Positions 1-6,705 of a stretch of 6,705 nt of DNA are shown piece after piece. The stretch is from positions 1-6,705 of the forward strand of contig JAOTVO010000146.1 of the NCBI GenBank assembly GCA_029863355.1, written 5' to 3'. Within the stretch, counting starts at the first letter, position 1, and each line of letters opens with the position of its first letter. The DNA comes from Candidatus Krumholzibacteriia bacterium (GTDB taxonomy: Bacteria; Krumholzibacteriota; Krumholzibacteria; WVZY01; JAKEHA01). A program made the translations under genes and the position numbers. The notes beneath the pieces were generated by a model that had not been told where the DNA came from, did no database searches, and saw only the letters and a list, made by a program, of their open reading frames with translations.

Positions 1-3000
1 GCGTCGCACACGTTCACCGAGACCGGTGTCGCCGAGATGAGAGCGGCGTTTGCGCACGCGGTGGCACCGCCCCTGCTGACCTCCGACGGCGTGGCGGCAC
101 CGCCGTCGTCGCTGGCCTCCTGGTCCGGCGACGGACGGAGCTTCCCCTCGGTTCCCGCGCGCTACCTGGGCACCGGGCTCTTGCACGGCAACGCCATCGC
201 GAGCTTCGCCGTCTTCCCCCTGCGCCTGCACGATGGCTCGCTCGCGAGCGCCGCTTCCATCGAAATACGCGTTCGCACGCGCCCGGCTTCCCAGGAAGAG
301 AAGGCCGTGCGGCGCCTGCGTCCGAGGCCGGAGGTGGACGAGGCCATCCGCCGCCAGCTCGCGCATCTCGTTGTCAACCCCGAGGGCGCGTCAGCCGGGG
401 GCTCGGCGCCGGCGAAGAAACGCCCTGGCGGTTTCCGCCCCACCACTTTCCCGTCGCTGGAGGGAAGCCCCGTCGACTACGTGATCGTCACGACCGACTC
501 GCTCGCCGAGAAGTACCAGCGCCTAGCCGATTTCAAAACCGTCAAGGGCGTGCCCACGATCGTTCGCACCACCGAGTGGATCGAAGCGAACTATATGAAC
601 GGCGTCGACATCCAGGAGACGATGCGCACGTTCGTGATCGACGCCTACCAGAAGTGGGGCGTCACCTACCTCCTCCTCGGCGGGGACACAGACCAGCTAC
701 CCCCGCGCTTGGGCGCCACCCTGTTTCTCGGCCAGCGGATCGTTCCCGTGGACATGTACTTCGGTTGCCTCGACGGCGACTGGAACAAGGATCACGACGA
801 CCGCTTCGGTGAGCCCGGCCCCACGGCCGACGCTCCAGATCTGCACCAGGAGGTCTACGTCGGCCGGCTGCCGACGTCCACCAGAGCCGAGGTGGATCTC
901 CTCGTCGACAAGATCATCGCATACGAAAGCACGGCGGACGCCGCGTTCACCGGCCGCGTGATGGAGCTGGCGGAAGTGCTCTTCCCGCTGACCTGGAGCG
1001 CCGGTGAGCCGACAACGATCGACGGCGCGAGCCTGGCCGAATTCGTCTACTTGCAGTCCTTCAAGGGCACCCCTCTGACCGTGGAGCGCAAGTACGAGAA
1101 CTACCCCGCTTTTCCGGGCTCCAACGAGGAGACGGTGGCGCTTTCGATCGCTGCGCTCGACGTTGGGCAGAACTACGTCAACCACGTCGGTCACGGGTTC
1201 CGCTTCAACATGTCCGTGGGCAACGGCAGCATCCAGAACTCGGATGCGGACGCGCTCACCAACGGTTCTCCGGCTTCCAACTTCTACCTGCTCAACTGCA
1301 CGGTGCTCGCGTACACGTACTACTGCCTGGCCGAGCACTTCTTGCGCAACCCCAACGGCGGGGCGGTGTCCTGTATCGGCGCCAACGAAAGCGCGTTCCC
1401 GCTGGCATCGCAGCCGTACATGAACGAGTATTTCTGGCTCGTATACAACCTGGACGTCGTCAATATCGGCGAGGCGTTCGTCCGCTCGCGACTGCCCCGC
1501 GTGGCGGTGGCCGAGCTGGGCGACAACGCCGACCTCTGGACCCACTACATCTACACTATCCTGGCCGACCCGGAGATGCCGGTGTGGACCAGGCCGATCC
1601 AGCCGATGAGCGTAGCCCATCCCGGCGGCGTGGGGATGGGCCCCTCCGCGATCGCCGTCAACGTCAGCGACGCGGGAGGACCGGTGGAGGGCGCGCGCGT
1701 GTGCCTCTCCAAGGGTACGGAAGACTACGAGATCGCGACGACGGACGCGGGGGGAAACGCATCGCTCTCGTTCACCGCGGAGTCGTCGGGAGACGTGACC
1801 ATCGTGGTCACGGCGCACAACCACGTCCGCTACGAGGGCTCCATCGCCGTGACGCAGGCCAGCTCCGCGTACGTGAGCTTGGCGGCCGTGGCCGTGGACG
1901 ATACCGCGAGCGGGACGGTGGGTAATGGCGACGGGGTGCCCGACGCCGGGGAAACGGTTGCCGTGAAGGTCGACGTCCGCAACGAGGGCGCCGCCGCCTC
2001 GGGCGACGTCTCCTTGCGGTTGCGCAGCAGCACGACCGGCGTGACCGTCGTCGATAGCACCGCTTCCGTCGGCGTCGTGGGAGCCGGCCAGACGGTATCG
2101 GCCAGCGACGCGTTCGGCGTGGTGTTCGATGCGTCGATGGCTGACGAGAGCGCCGCACAGTTCAGCTTGGTGGTCCTCGAGAACGCGATCCAGACCGCCA
2201 GCGACTCGTTCGTCAAGCTCGTACACGCTCCCGACCTGACGCTGGCCGTCGTTCGCGTCGACGACAGCGTGCTGGGTAACGGGGACGGTGTGGTGCAGAG
2301 CGGCGAGAGCTTCCACCTCTACTTCGGCGTGAAGAACTTCGGGACGGGGGCCGCCTACGGCCTCGCGGCCGCGCTCGACAACGTGTCCGGGGGCTTCGTC
2401 ATGGGCGACAGCGTCGACGCCTACCCGGATCTCGGCCCGGGTGAGGACGGAGAGAACCTGGCCGGTTTCGTGCTCACCGAGCCGAACGCTACCGTAGAGA
2501 ACGACCTGTCTATCACGATCTCCGACTTCTTCGGGCGTCCTTACGAGCACACCTTCGAATTGCGACCGCCCGCCGCTCCCGGCGCGCTGATCTTTGACGC
2601 CAGCCTGGGATCGGACCGGCTCCAGGTCGTGTGGGGAGCGAGTCCTTCGAGTGACATCGAGCGTTACGCGGTCTACCGGGCCACGACCCCGGGCGGGCCT
2701 TACACGCGCGCCAGCGTCGATCCGGTGCGCCATACGCTCTTCCTGGACCGCGGACTCAACGCGACGACGCGCTACTACTACGTGGTGACGGCGGTCGACT
2801 CCTCCGGAAACGAGGGCCCCCCTACGAGCGAGTTCTCCGGCAGCACCAACCCCGCGCAGGTGGAGGGCTGGCCGATTTGGATGTTGAGCGAGACGGTGAG
2901 CTCTCCCGTGATCGGCGACATCGACGGCGACAAGGACTACGAGGTCGTCCAGGGCGACGTGAAAGTCTACGCGTGGCACTCCAACGGCGTCGAGATGATA

Positions 3001-4701
3001 GACGCGGACGGCAACGCGCAGACGTGGGGGCTGCTCTCCACGGCGGGAAACAACTACGTCTCGCCCATCGCGCTGGCCCCGGTGGACGCAGAGCCGGGAT
3101 ACGACATCATCGCCGCCTCGCGCGACACCAAGGAGATCTACGTCTTCAACCATCAGGGCCAGGTGCTGCCGGGCTGGCCGCAGTCCGTCGAGCGGAACAT
3201 ACGCGCCGGCCTCGTCTCGAGCGACATCAACGCCGACGGCGTGCGCGAGATCATCGCCATCGACGAGAGGGCCAATCTCTACGTGTTCAACCCCGACGGG
3301 AGCGAGTACATGGACGGGGACAACAACCCCGGCACGCTCGGCGTGTTCAAGCGCCTCCCGGGCAGCACCTATCAGTATTCGACTCCGACGATCGCCGACA
3401 TGGACATGGACGGCTGGGACGAAATCGTGGTCGGCACGCAGGGCGACTCCGTCTACGTGTTCAACGAGGACGGCTCCAGCGTCGCCGGCTGGCCGGTGTC
3501 CCTCGCCGCCGACATATCGGGGAGCATCGCGGCGGGCGACGTCGACGGCGACGGCGACTTCGAAATCGTGGTGAGCGAGCGGGCCGGCAGGGTCAGGGCC
3601 CTGCAGGGCGACGGGAGCGTGCTCTGGTCGCGCTTTCTGCAGAACAACCTGTCGTTCGCACCCTCGCCGGCGCTGGCCGACCTGGACAACGACGGCAAGC
3701 TGGAGACGATCCTGCCGAGCGCCGACCGCAAGTTGTACGTCATCCGCTACGACGGCACAGACCACCCCGGTTGGCCTCAGGTCTACACGGATCAGCTGTG
3801 GACGGAGTCGTCTCCCGTGGTGGCCGACATCGATTTCGACGGCATCCTCGACATCGTGCTCGGCGACGAGAACGGGGTCTTCAACGGCTGGGACGCGGGC
3901 GGCAACCTCCTGGCGGGTTTCCCTCTGAAGATGGACGACGCCATACGCGCCACGCCGACGATAGCGGACTTCGACAAGGACGGGGACACGGATCTCATCG
4001 CCGCGGGATGGGATAAGACGGTGCGGGTTTGGGACTTCCCGCATTGGTTCAACGCCCAGAGAGTTCCGTGGGGGAGCTTCCATGCCAACCTGTACAACGA
4101 CGGCAACACCACCACCGACCTCCCCACGGGGGTCATGGATGCCGCGTTCAGCTGGCGTTTCCGCGCCGCCGGCCTCGCCCTCGAGTGGCGACTCCCGGCG
4201 GAGGCCGGCTATCTCTTCGACATCGACCGCGGCTCCGTCGACGAGCGCAGCGAGGGTGTCCTCGGTCGCGTCGCCTCCGCCGTCGCGGTGTCGCCGGACG
4301 GCGCACTCCGCTTCAACGACCGCGGCGTCGCCGCGGGCGAGCGTTACGTGTACCGGGTGAGCGCGACCGGAGATCCGGGGCGCACTTTCACCACGGTCCC
4401 CGTCTACATCCCGGTCAGCAGCGCTGCGCTCGAACAGAACATCCCCAATCCTTTCAACCCGACGACGAAGATCGTCTATGCGGTGCCCGACGGGGCGCCG
4501 CGCGAGGTCTCGCTCGTGGTGTACGACGTACGCGGCGCGCGCGTGCGCACATTGGTGGCGGGTGCGCAGCCGGGCGGTCGCCACGCGGTGGAGTGGAACG
4601 GACGCAACGACGCCGGCGAGCGCGTCGGGTCGGGCGTGTACTTCTACCGTCTGCGACAAACGGGTTTCACTGCGACCAAGAAGATGCTCTTGTTGAAATG
4701 A
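1..4701 (+). CDS. Secreted gingipain-like C25 cysteine peptidase with beta-propeller and C-terminal sorting domain (5' partial)
   Basis: The frame is open from base 1. The first in-frame ATG (37) is not credible as the start, because it lacks the signal peptide and early propeptide seen in the downstream paralogue; by alignment to it, about 85 residues lie upstream of the window. Residues below count from the ATG at 37. Order: propeptide (about 1-128, RYLGTG at 42-47); possible KKR processing site (127-129); C25 catalytic domain (about 144-518) with DYVIVT, LLGGD, VYVGRLP, the GHG motif (predicted catalytic His386) and LLNCT (predicted nucleophile Cys421); Ig-like domain (about 520-610); two GNGDG Ig-like domains (615-842); Fn3 (about 844-938); FG-GAP/VCBS-type propeller (about 944-1335); Fn3-like (about 1370-1460); sorting domain (1465-1554). 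As seen in the sequence, the catalytic pair is intact. Family knowledge predicts an endopeptidase exported as a zymogen. Substrate specificity cannot be read here. Arg-gingipain activity should not be assumed. Confidence 0.93.
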   Translation, partial: ASHTFTETGVAEMRAAFAHAVAPPLLTSDGVAAPPSSLASWSGDGRSFPSVPARYLGTGLLHGNAIASFAVFPLRLHDGSLASAASIEIRVRTRPASQEEKAVRRLRPRPEVDEAIRRQLAHLVVNPEGASAGGSAPAKKRPGGFRPTTFPSLEGSPVDYVIVTTDSLAEKYQRLADFKTVKGVPTIVRTTEWIEANYMNGVDIQETMRTFVIDAYQKWGVTYLLLGGDTDQLPPRLGATLFLGQRIVPVDMYFGCLDGDWNKDHDDRFGEPGPTADAPDLHQEVYVGRLPTSTRAEVDLLVDKIIAYESTADAAFTGRVMELAEVLFPLTWSAGEPTTIDGASLAEFVYLQSFKGTPLTVERKYENYPAFPGSNEETVALSIAALDVGQNYVNHVGHGFRFNMSVGNGSIQNSDADALTNGSPASNFYLLNCTVLAYTYYCLAEHFLRNPNGGAVSCIGANESAFPLASQPYMNEYFWLVYNLDVVNIGEAFVRSRLPRVAVAELGDNADLWTHYIYTILADPEMPVWTRPIQPMSVAHPGGVGMGPSAIAVNVSDAGGPVEGARVCLSKGTEDYEIATTDAGGNASLSFTAESSGDVTIVVTAHNHVRYEGSIAVTQASSAYVSLAAVAVDDTASGTVGNGDGVPDAGETVAVKVDVRNEGAAASGDVSLRLRSSTTGVTVVDSTASVGVVGAGQTVSASDAFGVVFDASMADESAAQFSLVVLENAIQTASDSFVKLVHAPDLTLAVVRVDDSVLGNGDGVVQSGESFHLYFGVKNFGTGAAYGLAAALDNVSGGFVMGDSVDAYPDLGPGEDGENLAGFVLTEPNATVENDLSITISDFFGRPYEHTFELRPPAAPGALIFDASLGSDRLQVVWGASPSSDIERYAVYRATTPGGPYTRASVDPVRHTLFLDRGLNATTRYYYVVTAVDSSGNEGPPTSEFSGSTNPAQVEGWPIWMLSETVSSPVIGDIDGDKDYEVVQGDVKVYAWHSNGVEMIDADGNAQTWGLLSTAGNNYVSPIALAPVDAEPGYDIIAASRDTKEIYVFNHQGQVLPGWPQSVERNIRAGLVSSDINADGVREIIAIDERANLYVFNPDGSEYMDGDNNPGTLGVFKRLPGSTYQYSTPTIADMDMDGWDEIVVGTQGDSVYVFNEDGSSVAGWPVSLAADISGSIAAGDVDGDGDFEIVVSERAGRVRALQGDGSVLWSRFLQNNLSFAPSPALADLDNDGKLETILPSADRKLYVIRYDGTDHPGWPQVYTDQLWTESSPVVADIDFDGILDIVLGDENGVFNGWDAGGNLLAGFPLKMDDAIRATPTIADFDKDGDTDLIAAGWDKTVRVWDFPHWFNAQRVPWGSFHANLYNDGNTTTDLPTGVMDAAFSWRFRAAGLALEWRLPAEAGYLFDIDRGSVDERSEGVLGRVASAVAVSPDGALRFNDRGVAAGERYVYRVSATGDPGRTFTTVPVYIPVSSAALEQNIPNPFNPTTKIVYAVPDGAPREVSLVVYDVRGARVRTLVAGAQPGGRHAVEWNGRNDAGERVGSGVYFYRLRQTGFTATKKMLLLK
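1879..2562 (+). repeat. Two tandem GNGDG-type Ig-like domains in the first peptidase
   Basis: Two protein-level repeats of about 115-118 residues follow the first Ig-like domain. Each begins with a VDD strand, then a loop GNGDG-x4-GE (residues 629-639 and 747-757), followed by a beta strand and an N-x-G turn (RNEG, KNFG). The acidic GNGDG loop looks like a calcium site, which is inference. They resemble CARDB/Ig-like spacer modules common in large exported proteins and probably hold the peptidase away from the C-terminal half. Confidence 0.7.
2866..4040 (+). repeat. Eight FG-GAP/VCBS-like repeats forming a predicted beta-propeller
   Basis: Acidic DxDxDG-type loops occur at residues 961, 1063, 1121, 1168, 1215, 1264 and 1311 (counted from the ATG at 37). 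A degenerate copy sits near 1017 (VDAEPGYD). Spacing is 46-58 residues, the size of one propeller blade. Each loop is preceded by a hydrophobic A/G/S-D start and most are followed by E/D-I-V/I, as in the integrin-alpha-like FG-GAP family. GWP motifs recur between loops. The module probably binds calcium and may bind a surface or substrate ligand. Whether it folds as seven or eight blades cannot be settled by eye. Confidence 0.85.
4429..4698 (+). other. C-terminal FlgD-Ig / type IX-like sorting domain
   Basis: The last 90 residues of the first peptidase start with LEQNIPNPFNPTTKIVY and continue through VYDVRGARVRTL, HAVEWNGRNDAGERVGSGVY and a final KKMLLLK. This is the recognisable PNPFNP / FlgD-Ig pattern of T9SS type A-like C-terminal domains in FCB-group bacteria. 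It indicates export across the outer membrane and surface attachment or release. No secretion machinery gene is in the window, so the route is inferred. Confidence 0.85.
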
Positions 4702-4712
4702 ACCCTGCGCGA

Positions 4713-4767
4713 GGCCGGCTCGGGGCACTGTCTTCCCTCCCCGACACACCATCGCCCCGGGCCGGCC
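4713..4767 (+). other. GC-rich intergenic hairpin without U-tract
   Basis: Arms 4713-4726 and 4754-4767 are complementary over 14 positions, 13 Watson-Crick and one U-G wobble (4720 with 4760), around a 27-nt loop. The stem starts 12 nt after the TGA of the first gene and ends 11 nt before the Shine-Dalgarno of the second. No T-run follows, so it is not a standard intrinsic terminator. It could be a 3'-end stabiliser, a processing site or a partial attenuator that sets the ratio of the two proteases. The right arm overlaps a perfect 12-bp palindrome at 4758-4769. No promoter-like -10/-35 pair was seen elsewhere in the 91-nt spacer. Confidence 0.6.
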
Positions 4768-4777
4768 CGATTCCCAC

Positions 4778-4785
4778 GAGGTGGA
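4778..4785 (+). promoter_or_regulatory. Ribosome binding site of the second peptidase gene
   Basis: GAGGTGGA resembles the anti-16S consensus. The GAGGTG core ends 9 nt before the ATG at 4793. This spacing favours 4793 over an out-of-frame ATG at 4786, which is only 2 nt from the core and opens just eight codons. Confidence 0.75.
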
Positions 4786-4792
4786 ATGTTCA

Positions 4793-4882
4793 ATGAAACC
4801 GACGAGCGATAACGGACGCTCGCGGAAGGCTTTCGCAATCGCGGCAGTCGTCGCGAGCGCCTTCTCGGGACCGTCCGCCGCC
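4793..4882 (+). other. Signal peptide of the second peptidase
   Basis: The encoded N-terminus has a basic n-region (R9, R11, K12), an Ala/Val/Ile/Phe-rich hydrophobic core at about residues 13-25, and a G-P-S-A-A stretch before D31. Small residues S28 and A30 fit the -3/-1 rule for signal peptidase I. No lipobox cysteine is present, so this is a Sec-type signal rather than a lipoprotein signal. Confidence 0.8.
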
Positions 4883-6705
4883 GACACGCTGTCCCTCCGA
4901 CTGGATCTGGGCGCAGAGCAGGTGGCGATCGAACGTGCGCCGGAGGGCGGGCGCGTTCAGGTCAGCGCGCCGGGGTACGCGACGCTGAACGAATGGGGAG
5001 AGCCGGCGCTGCCCTACCGGACCGTCATCGTCCTGCTGCCGCAGGGACACCAGGTCGTCGCGCACGACGTTCGCGACGTCACCAGCCGCGTGCTCGAGCG
5101 CGGCTTCCGAAGCGCCCGGGCGGCCGGCGACGTCAGCGAAGATGGCAAGCGTGGATCGGGTGAAGCCCTGGCCCGTTCCCAAGAGGGGGCGTTTCCCGGC
5201 GAACACGCGCGCTACCTCGGCACCGGATACCTGCACGGCTACGCCATCGCCAGCTTCGCTCTTTTTCCGCTGAGGATCTTGGACGGCGATCTCGTTCTGT
5301 CGAGCGAGATCTTCTTGGAAGTGTCGACCGCTCCAGGCGGTACCGCGGACACGCTGCTTCGCGAGCGACACCGGGCGGGATTCCGGGCGGGGTTGCGCGC
5401 GGAGCTGGCGCGGCTGGTGGTGAACGCGGAGGCGATCGAGGGGTATGCGTTCGACGAGGTGGTGGTGGCGAAGGAGCGGGGCGGGTTCCGGCCGGCGCCG
5501 TATCCGTCGCTGGAAGGCAGCCCGGTGGACTACGTGATCGTGACGAACGATTCGCTGTCGTCGGCCTACCAGGCGCTGGCGGATTTCAAGACGGCGAAGG
5601 GCGTGCCGACGGTGGTGCGGACGACGGAGTGGATCGAGGCGAACTACCGCAACGGGTCGGATCCTGCGGAGACGATACGGGAGTTCGTGAAGGCGGCGTA
5701 CGCGAAGTGGGGAGTGCGCTACGTGCTGTTGGGGGGGGACACGGGGCAGGTTCCGGCGCGGATGTGCTGGAGTGGTTTCTACGACGGGGGTCGCAGCCTA
5801 CCCGTGGACATGTACTACGGGTGCCTGGACGGGGACTGGAACGCGGACCACGACGCGCTCTTCGGGGAGATGCCCGACGACGCCCCCGACCTCTACGCCG
5901 AGGTCTACATCGGGCGGCTGCCCACGCCCACGGCGGCCGACGTGGCCACCCTGGTATCCAAGGTGGCGACGTACGAATCGTCGGTTGACTCGGCCTACAC
6001 GCGCCGCATCTTGATGTTCTCCGAGGTGCTCTTCCCGCTGGGGTGGACGCAGGGCAATCCCATCACCCTCAACGGCGGCGACCTCTCGGACTTCGTCTAC
6101 TACACGTACATGTTGGACCCCGGCCTGGAGGTGGTGCGCAAGTACGAGACCTGGAACCTCTACACCGGCGCGGAGCCCGAGACCAGGCAGTGCGCGATAG
6201 ACTCGCTGAACGCCGGCTTCGATCACGTCCTCCACGTCGGACACGGCTTCCGCTTCAACATGTCGGTGGGGGACGCGAGCATCCAGAACGCCGACGCCGA
6301 TGCGCTGACCAACGGCTCGCGGCTGAGCAATCTCTACCTGCTCAACTGCACGGCCGTAGCCTACACGTATTACTGCCTGGCCGAGCACTACCTGCGCAAC
6401 CCTAACGGGGGTGCGGTCTCCGTGGTGGGTGCCAACGAGGCCGCCTACCCGAACGCCTCGTCGTACTACATGAACGAGTACTACCGTCTGCTGTTCGTCG
6501 AGGGAGCCACACACCTGGGCGAGGCATTCGCGCGCTCGCGGCTGCCGCGCACGCCGCTGGCCTACCTGAGCGACAACATCGATCTGTGGACGCACTACGT
6601 CTACTCGTGCCTCGGGGATCCGGAGATGCCGCTGTGGACCAACGGGGTGGCGCCGATGGTGGTGGGGCACGCGGGGAGCGTGGGGCTGGGGCCGCAGGCG
6701 ATCAC
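4793..6705 (+). CDS. Secreted gingipain-like C25 cysteine peptidase, paralogue of the upstream gene (3' partial)
   Basis: The frame is open from ATG 4793 to the window edge (637 complete codons) with no stop, so the gene continues beyond it. The start is supported by a Shine-Dalgarno and a signal peptide (residues 1-30, likely cut SAA/D). The propeptide contains EWGEPALPYR (67-76) and RYLGTG (140-145), a pattern shared with the upstream paralogue. The C25 catalytic domain (about 243-618) has DYVIVT, LLGGD (D316), a MYYGCLDGDW acidic loop, VYIGRLP, the GHG motif with predicted catalytic His484 and LLNCT with predicted nucleophile Cys519. The His-Cys interval is 35 residues in both paralogues. 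After PEMPLW (610-615) the sequence enters the same Ig-like domain as gene A. It lies 91 nt downstream on the same strand and is probably co-transcribed. Codons at about 5371-5765 end in G far more often than the flanks. Its C-terminal modules are unknown; a propeller and sorting domain like gene A are plausible but unseen. Confidence 0.93.
   Translation, partial: MKPTSDNGRSRKAFAIAAVVASAFSGPSAADTLSLRLDLGAEQVAIERAPEGGRVQVSAPGYATLNEWGEPALPYRTVIVLLPQGHQVVAHDVRDVTSRVLERGFRSARAAGDVSEDGKRGSGEALARSQEGAFPGEHARYLGTGYLHGYAIASFALFPLRILDGDLVLSSEIFLEVSTAPGGTADTLLRERHRAGFRAGLRAELARLVVNAEAIEGYAFDEVVVAKERGGFRPAPYPSLEGSPVDYVIVTNDSLSSAYQALADFKTAKGVPTVVRTTEWIEANYRNGSDPAETIREFVKAAYAKWGVRYVLLGGDTGQVPARMCWSGFYDGGRSLPVDMYYGCLDGDWNADHDALFGEMPDDAPDLYAEVYIGRLPTPTAADVATLVSKVATYESSVDSAYTRRILMFSEVLFPLGWTQGNPITLNGGDLSDFVYYTYMLDPGLEVVRKYETWNLYTGAEPETRQCAIDSLNAGFDHVLHVGHGFRFNMSVGDASIQNADADALTNGSRLSNLYLLNCTAVAYTYYCLAEHYLRNPNGGAVSVVGANEAAYPNASSYYMNEYYRLLFVEGATHLGEAFARSRLPRTPLAYLSDNIDLWTHYVYSCLGDPEMPLWTNGVAPMVVGHAGSVGLGPQAI
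5731..5738 (+). repeat. Run of eight G within the second peptidase gene
   Basis: The run encodes the end of L-G-G-D in the conserved LLGGD motif of the catalytic domain. The upstream paralogue encodes the same residues with mixed G and C. The reading frame is intact here. A change of one base would shift frame before both catalytic residues. Confidence 0.6.

Noticed and set aside
37..39. ATG at 37 as the true start of the first gene
   Set aside because: The frame is open to the window edge, no Shine-Dalgarno is positioned well, and the signal peptide and early propeptide present in the paralogue would be missing.
2877..4016. A 379-codon + strand frame overlapping the propeller region
   Set aside because: It is Arg/Gly-rich low-complexity translation from a shifted frame; the repeat periodicity is explained by the propeller repeats in the real frame.
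4702..4792. Intrinsic terminator and separate promoter between the two genes
   Set aside because: The hairpin has no following T-run, and no -10/-35-like pair is visible in this short GC-rich spacer.
4786..4812. Eight-codon upstream ORF (ATG at 4786 to TAA) overlapping the start of the second gene
   Set aside because: Its ATG is only about 2 nt from the Shine-Dalgarno core, too close for efficient initiation, and no conserved peptide is evident. It was probably created by chance next to the true start.
697..4887. A 1396-codon open frame on the minus strand, antisense to almost all of the first peptidase gene
   Set aside because: It mirrors the codon bias of the + strand gene. The translation is rich in R, V, H, D and G with no recognisable domain or signal peptide, while the + strand shows continuous, conserved domain structure. 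Long antisense frames are common in GC-rich genes.
5798..6670. A 290-codon open frame on the minus strand inside the second peptidase gene
   Set aside because: It shows the same compositional shadow and resembles the antisense of the first gene because the two genes are paralogous.

Overview
The window is GC-rich bacterial DNA that is almost entirely coding on the + strand. It holds two large, secreted, gingipain-type cysteine peptidases (MEROPS family C25) arranged head to tail as paralogues. The first lacks its 5' end and the second runs off the 3' edge. The first protein ends in a 'PNPFNP' FlgD-Ig/type IX secretion-like C-terminal domain, and it carries FG-GAP propeller repeats, Ig-like domains and an Fn3 domain. 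With the high GC this suggests an FCB-related candidate phylum of the Eisenbacteria / Krumholzibacteriota / Latescibacterota kind rather than a low-GC Bacteroidetes. That placement is inference: no marker gene is present.

Layout. Positions 1-4701: 3' part of peptidase gene A, in the order propeptide, C25 catalytic domain, Ig-like domain, two tandem GNGDG-type Ig-like domains, Fn3 domain, eight-repeat beta-propeller, Fn3-like domain, C-terminal sorting domain. Positions 4702-4792: a 91-nt spacer with a strong GC-rich hairpin (4713-4767) that has no U-tract, then a good Shine-Dalgarno. Positions 4793-6705: peptidase gene B, with signal peptide, propeptide, full C25 catalytic domain and the first residues of the following Ig-like domain. 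No RNA gene, mobile element, CRISPR array or convincing promoter was seen.

The two genes probably form one transcription unit and make two exported proteases that share the catalytic His/Cys pair with identical spacing. The most unusual signals are an abrupt block of G-ending synonymous codons in gene B (about 5371-5765), which suggests a mosaic history, and the intergenic hairpin. I found no evidence of a wholly new biological system.
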